Below, piece after piece: positions 34,934 through 42,930 of a stretch of 64,000 nucleotides of DNA. Under the pieces are notes generated by a model, which was not told the origin of the DNA, did no database searches, and worked only from the letters and a program-made list of their open reading frames with translations. The stretch's first letter is position 1. Every line of letters begins with the position of its first letter. The stretch is from positions 34,301 through 98,300 of the forward strand of contig NZ_BCQI01000009.1 of NCBI RefSeq assembly GCF_001544355.1, in the 5' to 3' direction. Source of the DNA: Alicyclobacillus acidiphilus NBRC 100859. Its GTDB lineage: Bacteria; Bacillota; Bacilli; Alicyclobacillales; Alicyclobacillaceae. Made by a program: the position numbers and the translations under genes.

Positions 34934-36016
34934 ATGCGGGACATGACCGTTGAAGAACTATGGGGTTGTCTCTCAAGTACGACTGACAATATTCTGGTGA
35001 TTCTTGATGATCAATTGCGTGTTCAGTTTCTCAATGATGCTGCAAAGAGCGCCTTGCACATTGGTGAAATGGACTATGTGAACCAGGACTACTTTGATGT
35101 CATGTCAACATTGATCCTTCCGAACGACAGGGATGCCACAATCATATCCAAAGTGTTCACATCGGGCGAGCCATCTGCAGAGTTCATTCGCAAATCCCCG
35201 GACGAGAGGTATTTTTCGATCAACGCTGCGCCGATGAAGGCAGGCAGCAATATCATTGGTGTTCTGATCGTTGGGGCGGACATCACGGACTATATTCACA
35301 TCCAGGAAGAATTGGACCGCGCATTTTCTCTCACTCTGCCTGACACCAAGATCGAATTCAAGCTGAAGACCACGATTGAGTATCAAGACGAATTTAACCC
35401 AGATACCCAAAAAATCCGCATCACGGGCCGCATGTTGGATGGCGGATACCGCCATGTCGTCAACTGCCTAAGGATTTTCTCCATTCTCCGTTCCATGGGT
35501 GTCACGAAAGTCATTGGTATCGATAAAACGTTGATGACACAAGCGTTTATCTTTCACGATTTAGGCAAGACACAACCGATTTTGCAGGTGGGGGACGAAG
35601 TGGATCCAGCACTGTTGTTTGAAGACGGCAAGCTCCACGCTGCTCGTTCGGCTGAGTTGGCCCGGGGATACTACGACGTCGAAGAGGACGCTGTCACGCT
35701 GATCAAATACCATCACCATCGAGAGACTGAGTTGCCAAGCGATTTTCCGTGGAGGTTGATTCCCGCGTGGCGTCTCTTTCAACTGATCGACGGTATTTCC
35801 GCCGCCATTACGCGCGTTGGTATCGCGGTCGAACTGAACGTCTTTGACTGTGTGGTGCAGGTGAACGAGATCAACAATCCTCGCCCTCAATACAACGGGA
35901 CCAGGCAAATCGATCTCTATAGTGGACAAGTCACCTATGGTATCGACATGTTGCCGGGATCGGTCTGGGTATCGGGAAAGTGCATCACGAAGTACACAAG
36001 GGGGCAGATGATCTAG
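34934..36016 (+). CDS. PAS-HD domain protein
   Basis: 360 residues. PAS domain at about 10-125 (TDNILVILDDQLRVQFLNDA), then an HD-type metal phosphohydrolase region with YRHVVNCLR (His174), FIFHDLGKTQ (His208-Asp209), LHAARSAELA (His235) and KYHHHRE (260-262). The pattern matches the HD superfamily, near the c-di-GMP-type HD-GYP group, but no GYP motif is visible. A nucleotide or cyclic-nucleotide phosphohydrolase regulated by the PAS domain is possible. AAGGTG precedes the ATG. The Nudix gene follows 35 bp later, perhaps in one transcript. Confidence 0.72.
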   Translation: MRDMTVEELWGCLSSTTDNILVILDDQLRVQFLNDAAKSALHIGEMDYVNQDYFDVMSTLILPNDRDATIISKVFTSGEPSAEFIRKSPDERYFSINAAPMKAGSNIIGVLIVGADITDYIHIQEELDRAFSLTLPDTKIEFKLKTTIEYQDEFNPDTQKIRITGRMLDGGYRHVVNCLRIFSILRSMGVTKVIGIDKTLMTQAFIFHDLGKTQPILQVGDEVDPALLFEDGKLHAARSAELARGYYDVEEDAVTLIKYHHHRETELPSDFPWRLIPAWRLFQLIDGISAAITRVGIAVELNVFDCVVQVNEINNPRPQYNGTRQIDLYSGQVTYGIDMLPGSVWVSGKCITKYTRGQMI

Positions 36017-36051
36017 TTTTGGCACGTCTGGTGCCCATAGGAGATGACAGC

Positions 36052-36684
36052 ATGATTTCACCAGGGGAAGAGATCCTCGACATATTCGATCACGACATGC
36101 GATGGGTGGGAACGGCCTCGCGCGCTGACGTCCATCGTGAGGGATACTGGCATCAGACGTTTCACTGCTGGGTGTGCGTTCAAGTGGATGGCGTCGCTCA
36201 TCTCGTCCTTCAGCTGCGTCATCCGTCGAAAGATACCAATCCAGGCAAGCTGGACGTGAGTTGCGCCGGTCACCTCAGCGCGGGCGAGCGTCCAGATGAT
36301 GGAACGCGGGAACTGCGCGAAGAGCTCGGTCTCGAGGTCGAATTTGCGGATTTGCGGGAAGCCGGTGCCTATCGCGAACAGTCGAGTGCCGATGGCGTGA
36401 TCGACAACGAGTATTGCCACATCTACGTGTACCATCATCGAGATTACACGTCTCTCCACGGTTATCGGCCTGCGCCTGACGAGGTCAGTGGATTGTACCT
36501 CGTCCCAGTGCGAACGTTTGCGCAATTGTGCAAGGGCGAAATCGACCAGGCGGCATGCAGTGGGTGCATCTATTCCGAGGACGGTTCTCCCGTGCCTTCG
36601 AAGCGCGATGTTCGGTTGGACGATCTCGTCCATCGTCCCGCAGGTTATTACGAATTGTTGTTCAATTGCCTGAAGCAGGGCTGA
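36052..36684 (+). CDS. Nudix hydrolase, isopentenyl-diphosphate-isomerase-like branch
   Basis: 210 residues. ATG at 36052 follows TAGGAG. DVHREGYWHQTFHCWV is the conserved block ahead of the Nudix box in the YfcD/IDI-like branch. The box reads GHLSAGERPDDGTRELREEL: the Glu-rich REL-x-EE-x-G core is intact, but the loop between the first Glu and Arg-Glu has 6 residues where the signature has 7. Nudix enzymes of this branch hydrolyse nucleoside or isoprenoid diphosphates; the substrate is unknown. Confidence 0.85.
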   Translation: MISPGEEILDIFDHDMRWVGTASRADVHREGYWHQTFHCWVCVQVDGVAHLVLQLRHPSKDTNPGKLDVSCAGHLSAGERPDDGTRELREELGLEVEFADLREAGAYREQSSADGVIDNEYCHIYVYHHRDYTSLHGYRPAPDEVSGLYLVPVRTFAQLCKGEIDQAACSGCIYSEDGSPVPSKRDVRLDDLVHRPAGYYELLFNCLKQG

Positions 36685-36802
36685 AAATCGCCAATTGTTC
36701 CGCCTGGGGCTCGACTGACAAGCGCAACGGGCGGTTCTTTGTTTGTGCCTCGATATTCACTATCAGACGAATAACTAGGTAAAAAAGGACCATAAATGGC
36801 TA

Positions 36803-36849
36803 TTGACCTCGCAAGTATGAAAGCGCTATACTCTGTGCAAACGTTTGCA
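36803..36849 (+). promoter_or_regulatory. malE promoter with LacI-family operator
   Basis: TTGACC (36803-36808) and TATACT (36827-36832) are 18 bp apart. The 14-bp perfect palindrome TGCAAACGTTTGCA (36836-36849) lies over the expected start of transcription. Its central ACGT and half-sites fit LacI/MalR-type operators, and malR lies in the same operon. It also comes close to a CcpA cre site, though its third base differs from the usual consensus. Confidence 0.75.
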
Positions 36850-36882
36850 AAACGATAGCATTGTGATGAGGGGGAGCTACAA

Positions 36883-38133
36883 GTGAAAAAGAAGCATGTA
36901 GTGGCGGCTGGAATTGCGACATTTGTCTTGGCTGGCGGTATTTTAGAAGGATGTGCTAGTGCAAACGGAAGCACAAACGTGCAAGTCGGTGCCGCTAGCG
37001 CCTTGCCAAAGGGTCAAACCATTACTGTCTGGTCATGGGCAGGCGGCCCGCAGTTGACCGACGTCAAGAAGATCGCGGCAGCTTGGGCGAAACAGCACGG
37101 AGATACCGTGAAGGTCGTCGACGAGAGCGCGAACCCCAACGGATTCCAGTTCTATGCAACAGCTGCACGCACGGGGAAAGGGCCAGACGTCGTGTTTGGT
37201 ATGCCGCATGACAACAACGGCACCTTCGCCGAAGAGGGTCTGATCTCGACCGTTCCCAGTGGCGTGATCAACACGAGTCAATACGCCGCCAACACGATCG
37301 ACGCGGTGAAAGTCAATGGCACCATGTATTCAGTACCGGTTTCCGTGCAGGTGGCGGCGCTTTACTACAACAAGAAACTCGTGAAGACCCCCCCGACAAC
37401 GTGGAACCAATTCGTGCAAGACGCCAACGCGCACGGCTTCATGTACGACCAGGCGAATTTGTATTATGACTACGCGCTGATTGGCGGATTTGGCGGATAT
37501 GTGTTCAAAGACAGCAACGGAACGCTCGATCCAAACGACATTGGTTTGGACAACGCGGGAGCCGTGAAGGCGTACGCGTTGATGCACGATATGGACAGCA
37601 AATACAAGTGGATGACGCCGAGTGTCGACGGCTCCATCGCGAAGTCTCAATTCCTGGCTGGGAAAATCGGTATGTATGTGAGTGGTCCATGGGACACTGG
37701 CGACATCGAGAAAGCGAAGATCGATTACGGTATCACGCCCTGGCCGAAACTTTCCAACGGCAAACCGGCGACGCCGTTCCTGGGCGTAATCACCGCGTTC
37801 GTGAACAAGGAGAGCAAGACCCAGGATGCGGACTGGAGTCTGGTGGAAGCGCTGTCCAACGCGTCAGCCCAACGGACCTATTTCAGCGATTCGCAACAAA
37901 TTCCAGCTCTGGTCAGCGTCCAGAAGTCGAAGGCGATACAACAGAATCCTGCCTTCAAGGCATTCACGGCAGCGTTGAAAAACTCGGTCCCGATGCCGAA
38001 CATTCCGCAAATGCAACCAGTGTGGAACGCCGATACGATTTTGAAGAACATCATCGATGGCAAGGTTTCGCCGGAGCAGGGTGGTAAGGACTTCGTCCAA
38101 AATATTCAAAAGGGCATCCTCGCCCAAGGCTGA
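36883..38133 (+). CDS. malE: Maltose/maltodextrin-type ABC substrate-binding lipoprotein
   Basis: 416 residues from GTG at 36883 after GAGGGGGAG. The lipobox LEGC gives lipid attachment at Cys24. The mature protein is a family 1 binding protein (QTITVWSWAGGPQL, VVFGMPHDNNGTFAEEGLIS, VSVQVAALYYNKKLVKTPPTTW, GKIGMYVSGPWD). It delivers sugar to MalF/MalG; the operon enzymes point to maltodextrin or cyclodextrin. No ATPase gene is in the operon, so a shared MsmX-type ATPase elsewhere is expected. A hairpin follows the gene. Confidence 0.9.
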   Translation: MKKKHVVAAGIATFVLAGGILEGCASANGSTNVQVGAASALPKGQTITVWSWAGGPQLTDVKKIAAAWAKQHGDTVKVVDESANPNGFQFYATAARTGKGPDVVFGMPHDNNGTFAEEGLISTVPSGVINTSQYAANTIDAVKVNGTMYSVPVSVQVAALYYNKKLVKTPPTTWNQFVQDANAHGFMYDQANLYYDYALIGGFGGYVFKDSNGTLDPNDIGLDNAGAVKAYALMHDMDSKYKWMTPSVDGSIAKSQFLAGKIGMYVSGPWDTGDIEKAKIDYGITPWPKLSNGKPATPFLGVITAFVNKESKTQDADWSLVEALSNASAQRTYFSDSQQIPALVSVQKSKAIQQNPAFKAFTAALKNSVPMPNIPQMQPVWNADTILKNIIDGKVSPEQGGKDFVQNIQKGILAQG

Positions 38134-38150
38134 TAAAAGGGATTCGTCAG

Positions 38151-38179
38151 GGGAGTTCGGTCGCCGACGGCCGGCTCCC
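38151..38179 (+). terminator. Intercistronic hairpin between malE and malF
   Basis: GGGAG (38151-38155) and CTCCC (38175-38179) enclose a CGG/CCG inner stem, followed by TTCTC. A partial terminator or stabiliser at this place would give more binding protein than permease. Confidence 0.5.
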
Positions 38180-38203
38180 TTCTCATATGGAGGTGGATGA
38201 GAC

Positions 38204-39184
38204 GTGGGCGTTGCGCAAGTTGGCGTTGGCGAAAACTCGAAGACCATGCAGCCGAGGAGGAAGCGCAGGCGGAAAATCGACTGGATCGCCTACGGATACT
38301 TGTCACCCGCATTGGTGACAATCTGTGTTCTCAGTATTCTTCCCATTTTCTACACCATCTATATTTCGTTTACGAATTTTGATCAAATGCACTTCACGTC
38401 CTATCAATTCGTCGGGCTGAAAAACTATTTGGAATTGCTCAATCCGAAGGATCCGTTGTCGGATTTGTTTATTCCGACGCTCATCTGGACGGTGATTTAT
38501 GCGCTCTGTACCACGGGGCTCAGCTACATGGTAGGACTTGTGATCGCGGTCCTGCTCAACAACAAAAACATGCGCGAGGCGACCGTCTATCGAACGCTGT
38601 TGATTGTGCCCTGGGCGGTTCCTACGCTCATCACGATGCTCGCGTGGCAAGGGCTGCTCAATGATCAATACGGGCAGATCAACGGTCTGTTGCATGGTGT
38701 CCTCGGCTTGCCGAGGATTCCATGGCTCACGAACCCGATTTGGGCCAAAGTGGGCATTGTCACAGCCAATGTCTGGGCCGGCTTTCCGTACATGATGGTC
38801 GTTTGTCTCGGCGCTCTGCAGTCGATCCCGACGGATCAGTACGAAGCCGCCGCAATTGATGGGGCTTCGTGGACACAATTGTTCCGTTTTGTGACCATGC
38901 CTTCCGTGTGGCGAATTTCGTTGCCGTTGTTGATTCCGTCGTTCGCGTTCAACTTCAACAATTTCAACGGCAGTTATCTGCTGACAGGCGGCGGGCCGCC
39001 GAATTCGAACAACCCGTTCCTCGGCACCACCGATATCCTCGCGTCGGCGGCCTATAAAATGACCATCAGCTTTAATCGGTACGATCTCGGCTCCGCCATC
39101 GCGGTTCTCCTGTTTATCTTGGTCGCTTTCATCAGTTGGCTGCAGATGCGTTATACAGGCGCTTTCAAGGAGGTGGACGCGTAA
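38204..39184 (+). CDS. malF: Maltodextrin ABC transporter permease
   Basis: 326 residues with six predicted helices, starting with GTG at 38204 after GGAGG. A basic N-terminus (MQPRRKRRRK) leads to the first helix. The EAA loop is YEAAAIDGASWTQLFRFVTMP, and the block FNNFNGSYLLTGGGPPN is typical of MalF/LacF-type subunits. The short form lacks the large P2 loop of enteric MalF. Its stop overlaps the malG start by one base (TAATG). Confidence 0.92.
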   Translation: MGVAQVGVGENSKTMQPRRKRRRKIDWIAYGYLSPALVTICVLSILPIFYTIYISFTNFDQMHFTSYQFVGLKNYLELLNPKDPLSDLFIPTLIWTVIYALCTTGLSYMVGLVIAVLLNNKNMREATVYRTLLIVPWAVPTLITMLAWQGLLNDQYGQINGLLHGVLGLPRIPWLTNPIWAKVGIVTANVWAGFPYMMVVCLGALQSIPTDQYEAAAIDGASWTQLFRFVTMPSVWRISLPLLIPSFAFNFNNFNGSYLLTGGGPPNSNNPFLGTTDILASAAYKMTISFNRYDLGSAIAVLLFILVAFISWLQMRYTGAFKEVDA

Positions 39185-40080
39185 TGTCGATGGCAAGCCA
39201 ATGGAACAGTCCCGCAACCCAGAAGGTGGTCACGCGCACCAAACGGACCCGTCTGCGCCCTGGGGAAGCAACTGTACTATGGGTCTCGCGGGTGATTATC
39301 TGGTGCGTGATCGCGATTGTGTTGATCCCGATGTGGTTCGTCTTCACAGCGTCGTTTGACCCGTCCAACTCGTATATCTCTGTTTCGTTCTTCCCGGCGC
39401 ACGCCACCTTCGCCAACTATCGCGCGCTCTTCGCCGGCGGGCAGTTTGTGATTTGGCTGCGCAACAGTCTGATTGTCGGCTTGGTGCTGGGTATTGCCCA
39501 GGTGTTCATCACGGCCATTTCCTCGTTCGCCTTTTCAAAACTGCGCTTTTATGGGCGAAAGTACGGCCTGATGACGCTGCTGCTCCTTCAAATGTTCCCA
39601 AATTTCCTGTCGTTGTCTGCGTTTTATACGGTTTTGGCAAAACTGAACATGATTGATTATCTTGGTTCATACATTCTGGTCTTGTTGGGCGCGAGCGCGT
39701 TCAACGTCTGGTTGTTGAAGGGTTTCATGGACTCGATTCCGAAGGAGTTGGATGAAGCGGCGCTGATCGATGGCGCCAATACGTGGCATCGGTTCATTCG
39801 CATCCAACTGCCTCTTTCAGCGCCGATGCTGGTCGTTATTTTTCTGTTGACGTTGGTTGGCTCCTTTGGGGAGTACATTTTCTCTGGCGTTATCCTTCAA
39901 TCACCTCAGAACTATACGCTCGGCGTTGGCATGTACGACATGATCAGCGGCCAGTTCGCGAAAAATTGGGGAGAGTTTGCCGCCGCCGCCCTCCTCTCGG
40001 CTGTGCCGCTGGCGATCATCTTCGCGTTTGCGCAGAAATACCTTGCTTCTGGCCTGGTGGCGGGATCGGTCAAAGGATAA
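39184..40080 (+). CDS. malG: Maltodextrin ABC transporter permease
   Basis: 298 residues. ATG at 39184 follows AAGGAGG. Six helices; EAA loop LDEAALIDGANTWHRFIRIQLPL. It forms the membrane channel with MalF. The gene precedes malR by 29 bp on the same strand. Confidence 0.92.
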   Translation: MSMASQWNSPATQKVVTRTKRTRLRPGEATVLWVSRVIIWCVIAIVLIPMWFVFTASFDPSNSYISVSFFPAHATFANYRALFAGGQFVIWLRNSLIVGLVLGIAQVFITAISSFAFSKLRFYGRKYGLMTLLLLQMFPNFLSLSAFYTVLAKLNMIDYLGSYILVLLGASAFNVWLLKGFMDSIPKELDEAALIDGANTWHRFIRIQLPLSAPMLVVIFLLTLVGSFGEYIFSGVILQSPQNYTLGVGMYDMISGQFAKNWGEFAAAALLSAVPLAIIFAFAQKYLASGLVAGSVKG

Positions 40081-40109
40081 GGCAGTTCATTTCGAAGGGA
40101 GATTCGGCG

Positions 40110-41138
40110 ATGGCCACCATCAAAGACGTCGCACGATTAGCTCAGGTATCCCCGTCGACGGTGTCGAGGGTGTTGGCGAATTCGTCACGAATTTCTGAGG
40201 AGACCAAGCGCAGAGTGCGCGAGGCGCTTCATCAACTCGACTATCACCCGAATGCCTTTGCCCGTGGTTTAGTCACGAATACAACCGGTGCAATCGGCAT
40301 TCTCATTCCACCCTCGATGAACGAGTTCTTCGTCAATCCGTTCTTCGCGGAGTGGATGAGCGGTGTCTCTGAAGTGGCGCGCGAACATGGCTTTGATACG
40401 GTGTTGTCCACTTCGGCGAGGGATGAGGAAGAAGTGGTGGATAGGATGGTTCGCGGCCGAAGGGTCGACGGTATTCTCCTGCTCGAGACTCGCCCTGGCG
40501 ACAGGGTCTTGCGGTTGGTCGCGGAACGTCAGTTTCCGGCTGTCCTGTTGGGCCGCCCGGCAGACCCCGTGCCCATCAGTTATGTGAACAACGACAATGT
40601 CGAGGCGGCCTACAGGGCTACGCAGCACCTGATACGACTCGGTCACCGGCGGATCGGATTTCTCGGCGGCGCGTCGGAACTCGTTGTCACCATCGATCGC
40701 GTCAATGGGTATCGGAGCGCCCTCGTCGAAGCGGACATTGCGCCTGACCCACGCATGGAAGTGTCTTCGTTCTTTCTGGAACAGGGCGGGTATCTCGGGA
40801 TGATGCGGTTGTTGGCAATGCCTGAACGACCTACGGCCGTGCTGGCCTCCGACGACATTCTCGCATTTGGCGGCATGCGAGCCGCTGCGGAATTAGGTTT
40901 CCGGATGCCAGAGGAACTCGCCATCGTCGGTTTTAACGACATTCGTCTGGCCGAGTTGGCGAATCCGTCACTAACCAGTGTGCGTGTGCACATGCATCGA
41001 TTGGGAGTTCGGGCGGCCGAATTGTTGATTGAACAAATCGAAACCGGGCGCACGCACACGAAGTCGGAAATCATCGAGACTGAATTGATCGTTAGGAATT
41101 CCTGCGGCGCCAATACGCCGTCGCAGAACCTGGTGTAA
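40110..41138 (+). CDS. malR: LacI-family regulator of the maltodextrin operon
   Basis: 342 residues from ATG at 40110 after AAGGGAG. The helix-turn-helix and hinge read TIKDVARLAQVSPSTVSRVL and PNAFARGLVT; the C-terminal sugar-binding domain includes GILIPPSMNEFF, LLLETRPGD and ASDDILAFGGMRAA. The likely target is the 14-bp palindrome at the malE promoter, so the operon would be autoregulated and induced by a maltodextrin. The frame is open for 109 codons upstream inside malG, but those residues are not LacI-like. Confidence 0.92.
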   Translation: MATIKDVARLAQVSPSTVSRVLANSSRISEETKRRVREALHQLDYHPNAFARGLVTNTTGAIGILIPPSMNEFFVNPFFAEWMSGVSEVAREHGFDTVLSTSARDEEEVVDRMVRGRRVDGILLLETRPGDRVLRLVAERQFPAVLLGRPADPVPISYVNNDNVEAAYRATQHLIRLGHRRIGFLGGASELVVTIDRVNGYRSALVEADIAPDPRMEVSSFFLEQGGYLGMMRLLAMPERPTAVLASDDILAFGGMRAAAELGFRMPEELAIVGFNDIRLAELANPSLTSVRVHMHRLGVRAAELLIEQIETGRTHTKSEIIETELIVRNSCGANTPSQNLV

Positions 41139-41158
41139 CCGAGTGAGGTGAGAAGGCT

Positions 41159-42862
41159 GTGGGATTTCGCCTGTCGCATCAATCCGACTTTCCGGACTCC
41201 TACGCAATCTCCGAGGACTGCGTCCGCTTGATGGTCCGGGCTTCCGGCAACTCATCGCTGGCGCAACTCTCGGTGGTCTACGGCGACAAGTACGACGAAG
41301 AACTGCGAAATCGGGCGGAGCTTGCAGTTGCCGGATCGGATGCCGATTTTGTCTACTACACAGTCGATGTTCCGGTGCCAACCAGGCGCTTGAAATACCT
41401 CTTCCGCGCAGTTGCCAATACCGGAGAAACGTCTTGGTATGGCGAGGCCGGCTTTGCCGACTCGCGCGAACGAGCGTTGCCGTTTTACCAACCTTACCTG
41501 TGCCGACGGGACCTGTATCAAGTTCCGGACTGGGTGGACGAGGCCGTCTGTTATCAAATTTTCCCTGAGCGGTTCGCCAACGGCAATCCAGAGCTCACGC
41601 CGAGCGGTGCCGTCGGCTGGCTGGAGGCACCTACCGCAAGCAGTATGCATGGCGGCGATTTGCCAGGCATTACGTCGCGGCTGGAGTACCTTTCCAACCT
41701 CGGTGTCAATGTGATCTACTTGACGCCGATTTTTCGCGCGAGGTCCAATCACAAATACGACACGGAAAACTACTTCGAGATCGATCCGCAATTCGGCACG
41801 GATCAAGACTTGCGTGAACTGGTTGGACAGGCTCATGCGCGCGGTATTCGCGTCGTGCTGGACGCGGTGTTCAACCATTGCGGATTCCAGTTTGAACCGT
41901 TTCAGGATGCCATCCGGCGCGGAACGTCGTCTCCCTACTGGGATTGGTTTTTCATCGACGGCGATGAAGTGGACATCGACGAAGTCAACTATGAGACGTT
42001 CGCGACGAAACTCCGGTATATGCCGAAACTCAACCTTGCGAATCCGGAAGTCGAGCAGTATTTCCTCAACGTCGCGGCGTATTGGCTGAAACGGTTCGAC
42101 ATCGACGGTTGGCGACTCGATGTGGCCAACGAGATCGATCACGTGTTTTGGCGCAGGTTTCGCAATACCGTGAAAGCAATCAAACCGGATGCGCTGATTG
42201 TGGGAGAGGTTTGGCACTATAGCTTGCCTTGGCTGCGGGGCGATCAGTTCGACGGCGTCATGAATTACCCGCTGCGTGAACACGTCCTCGATCTATTCGT
42301 CCGGCGCGTCACGACGCCGAAGTCGTTTGCCGAAGGTATAACACGGCTCCAATTTCAATACCCGATGCAGGCGACTCGTGCCATGTTCAACCTCTTAGGC
42401 AGCCATGATACAGAACGTGTACTGACCTTGGCGGACGGCGACGTTGATTCGGTCAAGCTTGCCTTGGTTTGCCAGTTTACACTGCCAGGCATCCCGATGA
42501 TCTACTACGGAGACGAACTTGGCATGGAGGGTGGGCCGGATCCGCTGTGCCGCGGCGGCATGCGCTGGGACCTAGAGGAGGACAGCCGGGGACTCAAGGA
42601 TCTCGTTTCGGCGTTGGCCCGTTTGCGCCGAGAGAACAAAGCGATGCAGGGAGAACGGATCGACTTCTCCATAGCAACGGAATCTTGTCTTCGATATACG
42701 CGCAAGGCACGAGATTCGCATGCAGTTATCGGTGTTCAATTCGCTTGGCTCGATGAAGACGGGAACTGGCCAGATGAAGCTGTCGTTCCGGATGATGAAG
42801 ATATGCTGTTGAGTTTCGTTGTCCAATCAAGATGTGCCGTGTACATTTGGGCATCCCGCTGA
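41159..42862 (+). CDS. cdaA: GH13 cyclomaltodextrinase/neopullulanase-type enzyme
   Basis: 567 residues from GTG at 41159. An N-terminal beta domain (about 1-120) is followed by the GH13 barrel. Catalytic residues by motif are Asp321 (DGWRLDVANE), Glu350 (LIVGEVWH) and Asp417 (LLGSHDTERV); DAVFNHCGFQ is region I. There is no signal peptide, so it works in the cytoplasm, matching imported cyclodextrins or maltodextrins. Position after malR matches cdaA of A. acidocaldarius as I recall it. Neopullulanase and maltogenic amylase are close alternatives. Confidence 0.88.
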   Translation: MGFRLSHQSDFPDSYAISEDCVRLMVRASGNSSLAQLSVVYGDKYDEELRNRAELAVAGSDADFVYYTVDVPVPTRRLKYLFRAVANTGETSWYGEAGFADSRERALPFYQPYLCRRDLYQVPDWVDEAVCYQIFPERFANGNPELTPSGAVGWLEAPTASSMHGGDLPGITSRLEYLSNLGVNVIYLTPIFRARSNHKYDTENYFEIDPQFGTDQDLRELVGQAHARGIRVVLDAVFNHCGFQFEPFQDAIRRGTSSPYWDWFFIDGDEVDIDEVNYETFATKLRYMPKLNLANPEVEQYFLNVAAYWLKRFDIDGWRLDVANEIDHVFWRRFRNTVKAIKPDALIVGEVWHYSLPWLRGDQFDGVMNYPLREHVLDLFVRRVTTPKSFAEGITRLQFQYPMQATRAMFNLLGSHDTERVLTLADGDVDSVKLALVCQFTLPGIPMIYYGDELGMEGGPDPLCRGGMRWDLEEDSRGLKDLVSALARLRRENKAMQGERIDFSIATESCLRYTRKARDSHAVIGVQFAWLDEDGNWPDEAVVPDDEDMLLSFVVQSRCAVYIWASR

Positions 42863-42886
42863 TGAAAATCACGTTGGGATTGGGAG

Positions 42887-42916
42887 TAGAGAGAGCATAG
42901 AGAGAACATAGAGAGA
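42887..42916 (+). repeat. Three TAGAGAGA units at 11-bp spacing before glcA
   Basis: TAGAGAGA occurs at 42887, 42898 and 42909. The last copy ends at the GAGG ribosome site of glcA. Copy-number change would alter only the leader length. Confidence 0.8.
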
Positions 42917-42930
42917 TGAGGTGCCCCTTC

